From Amyelois transitella (Eukaryota > Arthropoda > Insecta > Lepidoptera > Pyralidae): DNA of 64,000 nucleotides. Both the position numbers and the translations under genes were made by a program. Below the pieces are notes generated by a model. It worked only from the letters and a program-made list of their open reading frames with translations, did not search any database and was not told where the DNA came from. The DNA lies in NCBI RefSeq assembly GCF_032362555.1, contig NC_083535.1, positions 13,454,001 through 13,518,000 of the forward strand, read 5' to 3'. This document shows positions 23,911 through 35,900 of the stretch, in pieces. How positions within the stretch are numbered: the stretch's first letter is position 1; the number at the start of each line of letters is the position of its first letter.

Positions 23911-25381
23911 TAAAAAAGACTGGGCCTTCGCTCCTGGGGTAGTTACAATGAACATAATAACTGTTGCTTTTTGAGGAAAATTCCATTTAAATAGTGCCGT
24001 GTGGTTCCCTACACTATAATAGAATAGGACCATACATATATACCATACATACCATCACGCCTATTTCCCATTGGGGTAGGCAGAGACTATGGCGTTCCAG
24101 TTGCTACGATCCTCACAGACCTCTCCCGCTTCCTCCTCCTTCCTCGATAAATGGTCTATTAAACACAAAAAGAAATTTTTCAATTCGAACCAGTTGTTCC
24201 TGAGATTAGCGCGTTCAAACAAACATACAAAAACTCTTCGGCTTTATAATATTAGTATAGAATATATGATATTATTATTATATATTATAAAAAAAATGGA
24301 TTATTGAGCTTTGTATCAAAAAGACATCAACGCGTATGCGTCTCCAAAGCGCCATCTATTAAAGTTAAGTCATTTTTAATTAAATTTATCTCAGGACATT
24401 TAAATGTATTTTTTTATTATATAACATAGTCTAATATTTACATTTTTCTAGGAAACATTTAACTTCTAGAATATAAGGAATTGTTAAGATGTTATTCAAT
24501 TCAGTCTATAGTTATGTCTTCATATAATTACGTCAATTTACAAAAGCATACATACATAAATATTATCACGTCTTTATCCCTTGCGGGGTAGACAGAGCAA
24601 ACAGTCTTTAAAGACTGATAGGATACGTTTAGCTATTTGGCTTAATGATAGAATTGAGGTTCAAATATTGACAGATTGCTAGCCCATCGCCTAAAAGAAG
24701 AATCCTAAGTTTGTAAGCCTATCCCTTAGTCGCCTTTTACGACATCCATGGGAAAGAGATGGGTGTGGTCCAATTCTTTACATAGAAAACAAAGTGGTGT
24801 TAAAATAAATTATGTAGTATGTACCTACTTCTTAAGCGCAATTTACAAAAAAATGTCACTAAATGACTTCTGCAAACAATATGAATGTGTCAACGTGTAA
24901 CTGTGCTAGTCATTACGCAATTTGAGAATCAGGCACGGTAGGTGCAGCCACTGAAACAGATGTGTACCACGATTGTACAACGGGAGATAAATACACATAC
25001 ATACATACATATCGTCACGTCTATATCCCTTGCGGGGTAGACAGAGACAACAGTCTTGAAAAAACTGATAGGCCACGTTCAGCTATTTGGCTTAATGATA
25101 GAATTGAGATTCAAATTATGAATGAATTAATTATCTAGTTCCTTTATTGTTTGCCGGTTGACTGGAAGATATCCGTTCATGGGATAAGTCCGCCATTGCA
25201 AGTGATTTATTTATTTTATAACTATGTTCTATTTCTTGTTACTGTGTAAATTTCCGTACAATAAAGATATTACAAAAAAAAATAAACGTGAAATTACAAT
25301 TTTAGTTTACAAAAGTATCAATATAGGTACAAGAACTTAATGCCTTTTCTCTGTTTTATATCCCTAAATGCAGTTATTTCC

Positions 25382-25432
25382 CGCGTCAAGTCTGAACAAT
25401 ATTAGAATATAATATTGTTCAGACTTGACGCG
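25382..25432. repeat. Perfect 23-bp inverted repeat, 5-nt loop
   Basis: Arms 25382-25404 and 25410-25432 are exact reverse complements (arm starts CGCGTCAAGTCTGAACAATA), separated by GAATA. It would form a very stable hairpin in DNA or RNA. I do not recognise it as a known RNA; with 23 bp and no flanking pairing it is short for a microRNA precursor. Confidence 0.9.
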
Positions 25433-26418
25433 CAATATAAAAATATTAGAAATTCCATATAGCTATATGTAATTTGCTGGACCTAATAATCACGTAGAGA
25501 CGCTATTTCAGAATTCCGCAGGCAACTAGCGGGTTCACCCGACGCGGCCTGGCGATGCCTTAGATCAGGGAAAAAATGAAACTTGTTTTTTCGAATATAC
25601 TGTCTCGTTATCGTTTGAATCAATTCGTTTAAAAACCAGAGCTTTTTCGGGAAAGTTAGTACAATCCGTATAAATATTAAAGTTATTTACTCATTCCCGG
25701 ATAATTAATGTAGTGATTAACGAAAGTTTGGCTCCTGCAAGGCTTATAAAATTCGGGTTACCGACTATTAGATACCAACATCAAGCCGTGATAGCGTAAA
25801 GATTGAAAATACAATAAAGAAGGCATATCTCTTGTTATCTTTGATCTGACGATGGATCCTAACAGTAACGTTTACAAGATCAACATCACATTATTTATGA
25901 AGATATCAGCAATTAGTTGAACCGTTCTGAGCTACAATTTTGCCAATAAATTGGTACAAGTTATAAGGTAGATTGACCCAAAAACAAACAATTTATTTCT
26001 ACTATAAGTAACGTAATCAGAATTCGATTATCAGCTCATAGAAATCAGCATAAGTTTAATAACAGTGCTAATATTAAATATATATAATATTATTAGAGAA
26101 TTTTATAATTGAAAAATAGAAAACACTTAGACGAAACCAGTTAAAAGTAATATTGTCACCTAAAAAGAAAACCACATATAAAGCAATTATTTCACTCTGA
26201 AATAAGAAAATATGGAACTTATTTATTTTAACTTGTATGTACCAATGACTCTTCTATTGAGTTATGTTTATTAGTTTGAGAGCTAACAGATACTCAAACG
26301 GTAATAGAAAACATCGTTAGATAACCGTGATCCAATATAGGTTAAGTTCTCCTGCAAAGGTTGCAGTCACTCACACGACTCCCTTCATCGCGAGGGAGAC
26401 TCCAATCACATCCTTTTT

Positions 26419-26678
26419 GTATACTTTGCATACATACATACATATGGTCACGTCTATATCCCTTGCGGGGTAGACAGAGCCAATAGTCTTATAAAGACTG
26501 AATGGCCACGTTCAGCTATTTGGCTTAATGATAGAATTGAGATTCAAATAGTGACAGGTTGCTAGCCCATCGCCTAAAAATAATCCCAAGTTTGTAAGCC
26601 TATTCCTTAGTCGCCTTTTACGACACCAATACAAAAAAGAATAGGACCACTCCATCTCTTTCCCATGGTATACTTTGC
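26419..26678 (-). mobile_element. SINE-like element with inverted 5' end
   Basis: Flanked by GTATACTTTGC at 26419-26429 and 26668-26678. The body (26430-26623) is antisense, but the last roughly 44 bp (26624-26667), which should be the element's head in the same orientation, read in the opposite direction (ACCAATACAAAAAAGAATAG then GACCACTCC). Confidence 0.82.
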
Positions 26679-26782
26679 TTGAAAAAAAAAAACAATTTTG
26701 TTTTTTTTTTTTAATTTGGAACGCGGCTGCACATCACGTAATGAAGTATTATTATTATAAGATGGTTGCTTCTTGTTCCAGG

Positions 26783-26920
26783 ATGACTGATTATGAGAAA
26801 ATAAAGGCGATGTGTCTCGCCAAGGGGGAGTTGTGGGAAGACCCGGACTTCCCCGCCGTACAGACCTCCGTGTTCTACTACCAGAGGCCGCCGTTCCACT
26901 TCTTCTGGAAACGACCTAAG
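26783..26920 (+). CDS. CalpC: Calpain exon 1: N-terminus
   Basis: Residues 1-46, MTDYEKIKAMCLAKGELWED then PDFPAVQTSVFYYQ, the usual calpain N-terminal LWEDPDFP motif. Phase 0 donor at 26921. Confidence 0.88.
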
Positions 26921-29900
26921 GTAACTGTTTCTTTTCATAAATATATCTTTACTAATATTATAAAGCTGAAGGGTTTGTTTGAACGCGCTAATCTCTGGAA
27001 CTACTGGTTCGAATTGAAAAATTCTTTTTGTGTTTATTAGACCATTAATCGAGGAAGGCTTTAGGCTATTTATCATCACGCTGCAACTATAAGGAGCGAA
27101 GAAATAATGGAAAATGTGAAAAATAAAACGGTGAAACGCGACGCTATCAGTCAAAAACAGCGAAAAGTCTAAATCGCGCAAGCAAAGATTTCACGGATTG
27201 GTGCATATATATTTTTTTCATTTATTATCACCGTATTGCTCATTAATAAGATATAATCTTTAGTAATACTGGATCAATCATTAAAATTCTTTCACCGATT
27301 CACTGTCGATTCGTTACAAAGTAAGGGACATTATCGGCGGATGTCAGAGACTTTGTATGTGCCCCGGGCAAAGCCGTCGGGCGCCGCTAGTCATTAAAGT
27401 AGCAACGTGCATTTCATGCAGACAAAAGTTAGCATAATTTTCTAGGTAAATTATTTGAAACAAGCTTTTGCCCGGGGCGTTACACGCGTATGGAATAGTC
27501 GTTACTAATAATAATAATACGAACAAAATAACAGCTTACATACATATGGTCACGTCTATATCCTCGTCTATTTGGCTCAATGATAGAATTGAGATTCAAA
27601 TAGTGACAGGTTGCTAGCCCGTCGCCTAAAAAAGAATCCTCAGTTTGTAAGCATATCTCTTAGTCGCCTTTTACAACGTCCATGGGATAGAGATGCAGTA
27701 GTCCTATTCTTTTTTTGTATTGGTGCCGGGAACCACACGGCATGTATGTCAAAAAATCATAGTTACGTATTTCTTTTTTTACATTACTCTTTTACAGACC
27801 AGCATATAATACATTTATTATACTACGTACAAGTCAATGAAAATTTAATAAAGACGCGCTGGGCACGGTCAAAGAAAAATCTTTGTTCGTATTTTAAATT
27901 AACATTTTAAATTTATTTATGCACGGAGTAGTCATGGTGAAAGTAAGCCGAAGACACACTTAGCTACTGATTTGATTAACACACGAATTTGGACTTAAAC
28001 ACAATGTGTAGTGCCCCTTAGAGATTGGGAAAATCACGTCACGTGACCATGAATTCTATTGTCGCAATGAACGTCCGAGAATTCATGGACGATTTGGGAT
28101 CTTTATAAAATAATAGCTGTTTCTTGTGTTTCCGATTATTTGTGACTTAAAATTAAGTCTGTAACTGAAGTTAAGATTACTATCATCTGAAATGTAGCTG
28201 AAGCTTCCTTCCACTTACCCCAAAAATAGTCGCTCTTTTGCTGGGCTAATGCTCTTTTGATTGAACTTAGAATCACAAAGAATAACTACATATACCATTA
28301 TATATCAAAAATAAATTCTTTGATCAAATGAAACCTAGATTTCATGAATCACTATTGATATAAACTTGTTATAGAATCAATTCCCTGCATAGTCACCTTT
28401 TTTTTTTAAAATTAAAATGAATGTATGTTATTCCCTTTATCAACCTATGAAAAACATTAACAGCAGTCTAATTAATTGATAACCTAGGTGATGTGCAAAA
28501 CGCGGCATTATCGCAATAAGCAATCTCTTTTATGCAACCTTTTAGAGATTGTATTAGAGAAAAATAATATGGAACCTAAAAAAAAAAAAAAAAAAAACAC
28601 TTAAAATTTTGAAAAGAGAAAAATAAATATGGAGTCTCAAAAAAAAAAGAAAAATCCTTTTAAATTTTGCAAACAGAATGGAATCCAATTAATACCGAGA
28701 GTCAAAAAAGGAACATGGCTATTTTTAATTCCAGCCAGGTAGGTGTTTGCAAAGACATCAAGTTACCGCGGTCGTGACGAAGAACGTAACGTACCGTTAC
28801 GAGTACTATGGTATAACCCTAACACGTGACGAGAGTTGGCGTAGCCTTGGAGTAAAGAGGCAGAAGGTGCCTTCGCAAATCGGCGGGATTAAGGCCAGCG
28901 GGTTTTATTGCATTTGCTCTGCGAAGCTTAGTAGCGATTGTTAATTAGGTATTACCAATTTTTTGTTGAAGTATTTTTAATATCACCTAACGAAATTATA
29001 TAACATAATATTCTGTAGCATACTATTTATGCTATTTAGTCCATTATTTCCTTATATACATATTATCACGTCTTAATCTCTTACGGGGTAGACAGAGCCT
29101 ACATTCTCGAAAATACTGAGAGGCCACGTTCAGGTTCATGATGAAATTGACATTTAAAAAGTGACAAGGAATAGAGACGTGATTATATGAATGCATGTCA
29201 CGTTCCCTGCATATTTATTGCAAGTAGGTACGTTGGTTGATAAAATTGGCTAAACATAACAAATTAGACTCAAAATACTTACGTAGGTAGTTAACAGAGT
29301 GACTGACTTACACTAGACTCGGCTAATTAGCAATGCGAATATTTCGAAAAAGGTCAGAAATGTCGCAGAACGGGTATTGTGAATAAAACTGAACGAACTT
29401 GGTTGGTTCCACCCACGAATGCGCCCATGCACAGGCGAATTCAACATAAGGTGAACATCTTTTACTTTGCATACCTTTTACATGCAAACATAATCGCGTC
29501 TTTATCTCTTGCGTGGTAGACAGGACCAGCAGTCTCGCAAAAACTGAAAAGATGGTATTGAGATTCAAATATTTAGATACTTGTTTAAGAAAAATCTTCA
29601 GTTTGTTGGCCTTTTCTTTAGTCGCATTTTACGAAATCCTTGGGAAACAGACTGAGTGGTTGTATTTTAAAAGTGCATACAATTTACTTATTATAACTAG
29701 AGAGGTATGAATGTGGATGAAGCGAAAGAAGTATGCAGGGAATGCGACACGAGAAAAATTATTTTATATAATCACGTCGATATCCCTTGCGGGGTAGACA
29801 GAGCCAACAGTCTTTAAAAGACTGATAGGCCACGCTCAGCTGTTTGGGTTAATGATAGAATTGAGATTCAAATAGTGACAGGTTTCTATATATACATAAA

Positions 29901-32900
29901 AATTGTACTATATTTATAGTACGTATAATGAGTGACGCTCGCCTATAACGAAAAATCCCTTAAATACCCGTTCCCGTGGGAATTACGGGAAGTCCTTTCT
30001 TAGTGCACCTCTAGGCCGCATAAGGCACCTTCATACCGAAATTCATGTCTCCTGACCCAGGGGTGTTTGTGCGTTGTCCGTCAGTCACTCAGTCACAAGA
30101 GTCTTATATCTGCAAATCATTGTGAAGGCCAATTACGTCACTGTTGGTTATAAGTTTATAACCTAGTGCACATTGAAGTGACAAATATTATATACATACA
30201 TACATATAATCACGTCTATATCCCTTGCGGGGTAGACAGAGCCATAGACAGTGCTGGGTTGGTTCCCGGCACCAATAGAAAAAAGAATAGGACCACTCGA
30301 TCTCTCTCCCATGGATGTCGTGAAAGGCGACTAAGGGGTACGCTTATAAACTTGGGATTCTGCTTTTAGGCGATGGGCTAGCAACCTGTCACTATTTGAA
30401 TCTCAATTCTATCTTAAAGCCAAAAAGCTGAACGTGGCCGATCAGTCTTTAAAAGACTGTTGGCTCTGTCTACAAATATTATATTCCGAACGTTAATTTA
30501 AAAATTAAATTTATTTATTAAAAGGCGACTAAGGGATAGGCTTGTAAACTTTGGATTCTTCTTTAAGGCGATGGGCTAGCAACTATTTGAATCCCAATTA
30601 TATCATTAAGCCAAACAGCTTATTGTTATTTCGCCAATCAGTCTTTTTAAAACTGTTGGCTCTGACTACTCCGCAAGGGAAATAGACGTGATTATATGTA
30701 TGTATGTATCATTAAGCCATTGGTTTGAGTAAACACCTTTGAGTTTAGCGAGTACCAGTACTGCCTATGCCCAAAAAATGTATGTGTAAAAAGTATTGAC
30801 ATTATTCAGAATTCATTGATGCATTCAACGGAGTGACTCGTGCGCAGGTGGCGGGATACAGACGTTTATTATGATTAATACCGTTGTCTTACTACGAGTT
30901 TAGGTAATACGCAAGTCACTTAATTTACATACATACACACATAACGCTGTTATCTTTATGGGTAGAGCCTTCAAAAAAGCCTTCAAAAGCCTTCAAAAAA
31001 TGAAATTGGGAAAGGAGAGTTTGTTCTTCTAATTAGTTCCATGTTAAGCTTAATTTTTTTTTTGGTAGCGGAGAAAACTATATACTGAGACCCGCATGCT
31101 TTTGTTTCTGCACAGAAATCAATATCTATTATCTATATCTATAATATTATAAAGCTGAAGAGTTTGTTTGTTTGTTTGTTTGAACGCGCTAATCTCAGGA
31201 ACTACTGGTTTAAATTGAAAAATTATTTTTGTGTTGAATACAACGTTTATCGAGGAAGGCTATATAATATCACGGTGCAACTATTAGGAGCAAAGAAATG
31301 ATGGATAATGTGCAAAAAAATATTGATCCTTGAGGGCTTCAATGATGCCCAAAATAACTATTATACGGCCTCTAGTATAATATAAATTCAAAATGGCAAT
31401 GTTGCCAGCCTTTTGGGCACACTCGAGGTAATGCTATGCAGAGACTGTACAATTTGTAAATTAAATTTTAGTTTGTAATCATCTTTTTTTATTAGTAAGT
31501 TCATTTTAATTGAATTATATAGATAATAATAATTCATAATATATAAAAAAATGAATTTGAAAAGTAAACACTCTATTACATGTAACGAAGTGAAAACAAT
31601 GGACAACTTTGGAAAAATATCATGTCTATAAATCTCCTACGCGAAATATTTCGTATGAGTCAGGTTAATTTGCAACATGCTAAATACTTCCCACTCGAAC
31701 ATATATTTCGCCAAATCTCAATTTGACGAGTGGCTGTCTCTAAATAGGAAATCCTCCGCATCGGAGTAAAGGTCGTTAACATTTTTAGACTTATTCCTTC
31801 GATTATGGTTCACAAATTGTAATAATTATCATCCGTTGATCAATAATTCTCCAGACTATTGAAGTATAGATAGAATAGAATAGATTTATTTTCAAAATTG
31901 GATACAAGGTAGGTATCACTTATTTACGTCACATCACTTTAATCTTATTATAACTTCTAGCTTCAATAAATTTGGGTTTCTTTTTGTAGGTAGAAGCGGC
32001 GTAACAAACTACACTGCAGCATATTCACCGAACGTCAATTAACAAATGTAGATTTCTTAAATCTAAACCGTGGAAGAATGCACATTGTTTACTATAAAGA
32101 AAATACTAATTTATTATTTCAATGCGAATATTTCGTCAGATGAAATAAGTATAATATTGTAAAAATGGATATTGTTTCAGGAACTGTACCAGAACCCCGT
32201 ATTTATGTCTGACATCGACACATTTGACGTCACCCAGGGGAAATTAGGTGAGGTTATTGTTTTTACTACACGTACAGAGTATTGATATGTTAATAAATAA
32301 GTATGTCTCTAAGCAAAGTAAACTCCAAGTCAGTTCAAAAAGATGCTGCCTCAACGATACTATTGATAAACATCCAAGATCAAAGTAAATTAGAAAAAGT
32401 TTGTTTCTCATCATGCCCTGGCCGATATTCAAACCCGCGACCTACACAGACAAGCGCCTTACCCGTCTCCATCCACTCGTTGAAATCAGAATAATAAATT
32501 ATTAGGTAATAACAATGTATTTTTTAATTTAACCCGTTCTTCAATGTATTTTTTTTTCTAATCATAAGAAACTTAATTGGTGAACTTGATTAGGTACTTC
32601 AACTATTAGATATGATAAACGTATAGTATATCAAACACATAGTAAGTATAGTATGTCACTATGTTATGCAATGCGAATTTATTTTTGCATCAACAGCGAC
32701 TGTATTTTCCCACCATAACTTGATAATATTTCTGTAAAGTTTCATAAAATATCCATTAAATGATGACCATAGAGTAAATCATATTACAAAACAAACGGGT
32801 ATTTTAGTTAAACGCGTGCGGAGCTGCGGCCCAAAGCTAGTATTGTATATTTCAACGCTCAGAACATGATCTCAAATTCGACTTCACAGCCGGGTCATTG

Positions 32901-35900
32901 CCCGCGTATGTTTTGACAGCTTCAAGTTAAAGCGAAAGTTAGGCAGGACTACGGGCAAAAGTGAAACCTTTGAATTAATGTTCGATTTATACCAACGCAG
33001 GGTAATAGAAACCTTATAATTAAGTCATTTATGCCTTATATTTCCACTGTATGTCACGATGGTAGAATGTTTATTAATCTATACTTATATTATAAAGCTG
33101 ATAAGTTTGTTTGTTTGTTTGAACGCGATAATCTCAGAAATTGAATTGAAAAATTCGTTTTGCGTTGGATAGACCATTTATCGAGGAAGGCTTTTAGTCT
33201 ATATTATATCACGTTTCAACTATAAGGAACAAAGAAATAATGGAAAATGTGAAAAAAAAACGGAGAAAGTTATTCATCCTTGAGGGCTTCAATGATGCCC
33301 AAAATAACTATTCCACGCAGACGAAGTCGCGGGCACAGCTAATTCTATGATACTATTCTTAGGTGCCAGTAACTTGCATAGCCCAATAACATACTTAGGT
33401 AATTAAAATTCAAATAACCTAAAAAAAGCAACCGTAAGTTTTATTTGCTTTTCAGTTTTATAGACTGTTGGCTCTGTCTATCCTGTAAGACGTGATTATG
33501 TGTATAAAGAATTGTAACCTACATACATACATCCGACCCCGCACGAGTCGTGGGAGGAAATAACGGTGTCTTGCGTAACCTCACTGCACCATTTCACATT
33601 AATGGGGCGCCACCACGGAATCCGGAGAAAGTGGCGCTTTTCCCAACCATTTTCTTTACGTTGTGGTTGCTAATTTGCAATGGTGATGGAAATCGCGCTT
33701 TTTTAATAGCTGTTTTGTTTTAACGTGCTTGTTGCGATTATATATGTAGATACTATAATATTTATAAATACCAATTGAGGTATCTCGTGACCGGGGGGCT
33801 GGAAATCATCTGGCTCAGAGAATTAGCATTGCCATTCAAATTGGCAATGCTGCCAGCCTTCTGGGCACACTCGCGCATGTTGATGCTATGCAGGGACTGT
33901 ACAATTTGTAAATTAAATTTTAGTTTGTAATCATCTTTTCTCTTTCTTTTTTATAAGTAGTTTTACGTTTTAATTTTATTTAATTGTAATCTATTTTTAG
34001 TAGTTTGAAGTGTTTATAAATAATAATCTACTTTATAAATACTTAATACAGGTATTTGTTAACGCACGTAACGTACCTTTATTTCTGATACGAAACGTCT
34101 GTGATAAATAAAGGTTACGTTGCGCGCGCGTTTGATACCTGTATTGTTTATAAATAAAATAATGCAACGCGAAAGTTTAAAATCAGTTTTTTATGTTGAT
34201 ATTGAAAAGTGGTTAAGCGCTCGAATATTTTTTACAAGCTTTGCGAAAAAAATGCACCAGCTAAACGGTTTGCTGTTTGTTATGATTTTAAGTTAAATGA
34301 GCTTGCTCTGTAAATAAACATGCATCCATACATATATTCATAATCACGTCTAAATCCCTTGCGGGATAGACAGAACCATCAGTCTCGAAAAGACCAGTAG
34401 GCCCGATCAGCTATTTGGCTTAATGATAGAATTAAAATTCAAATAGTGACAGGTTGCTAGCCCATCGCATAAAAGAAGAATCCCAATTTTATAAGCCTAT
34501 CCCTTAGTCGCCCTTTCTGTATAATATAAATTTTTTTATCTCCTTTTTGGGAAAAAGTTTGCCTTTGTGCAATTTTATATTTAAAGGAGACTATAGTACC
34601 TATATATATATATATTTAGAGAATATGTAATAGTAGGTGTATATACTATAATTACTCTCTCAATATGACTATTATTTTCATTCACTTACATATCATATCT
34701 TTTTCTTAGTGTCAAATTAAAAAGCTACCGGAGTCTTTCACAAAAGCGGTTGTTCCAGGAGACAAGTGGTTGGTTTCCTGCCTTGGGGTGCTGTTCCTCA
34801 GCAAAGGACTCTTCCACAAGGTGGTACCCACAGACCAGCGGGTGGACAGGGAATACGCGGGGATATTCAGGTAATTTATAGTAATCCTTAGCTTCAATTC
34901 ACCAAAATTAACTTAGTATAAATATACATACATATGGTCACGTCTATGTCCCTTGCGTGGTAGACAGAGCCAACAGTCTTGAAAATACTGAATGACCACG
35001 ATCAGCTATTTGGCTTAATGATAGAATTGAGATTCAAATAGTGACGGATTGCTAGCCCATCGCCTAAAAAGAATCCCAAGTTTGTAAGCCTATCCCTTAG
35101 TCGATCTTTTACGACATCCATGGGAAAGAAATGGAGTGGTCCTATTCTTTTTTGTATTGGTGCCGGGAACCACACGGCATAAATATCCTAACTACTTAGG
35201 TATATAATATTATAAGTAAGGATAATATAATATTAGTAGTTAGGATATCTAAAAATTATAACTACTAATATTATAAATGCGAAAGTTTATATGTCAGTAT
35301 GGATGTTTGTTACTCCTTCACGCAAAAACTACTGAACCGATTACGATGACAAATTTCATCGTAATCGGTTCAGTAGTTTTCAGATAGTTTAGTAGTGTTT
35401 AAGTAGCTGAAGACCCAGAATAATATATAGGCTATTTTTTATCCCGGAGTTCCCGCGGGATTAATTCTACGCGGACGAAGTTGCGGGCGGCCTCTAGTAT
35501 TCCATAAAAATATTTAGGACCACTCCATCTCTTTCCCATGGATGTCGTAAAAGGCGATTTGGACATAGGCATTCCTTTAGTGCAGCGTTTACCGTGACCC
35601 ACAATGGGTTAAGTTCCCCTGCAAAGGTAGCAGAAGTCAGGCGGGAGTCGCTTCGTGTAAAAACTGAACTTACCCAACCCAGGATCCTGGACTAATGTGC
35701 ACCTTGGGACTAATTCCAGGAGGATGATGAGTGGTATGTGAGGTCAGGTCATCATAAATAATTAATTTTTTTTTTCCAAATTCTAAATTTTTATTAATTA
35801 TTATATGATACTTCATATCGCTTAACAATTGTCAAAACGTTTGGTTTCACAACATTGGTTGGCGTCAAATAAATTACTTAAAACTAAGTTTACTGCCGCT

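Larger units (their letters stand above)
19861..26782. other. Intergenic or 5' UTR intron
   Basis: No recognisable coding exon. Contains SINE-like pieces (about 21650-21778 and 22315-22432, +; 24555-24775 and 25000-25115, -; 26430-26667), TTCTA-tail repeats (22995-23232, +), a related repeat (about 22080-22262), Helitron-like copies (21785-21920, -; 23660-23910, +; 24140-24260, -), degraded LINE tails (about 20755-20880, 22555-22670 and 24045-24115), and a perfect hairpin at 25382-25432. It may be transcribed if the calpain promoter is upstream. Confidence 0.55.

Noticed and set aside
28747..28944. 65-codon ORF in calpain intron 1.
   Set aside because: No recognisable motif, no splice signals flanking it, and length expected by chance.
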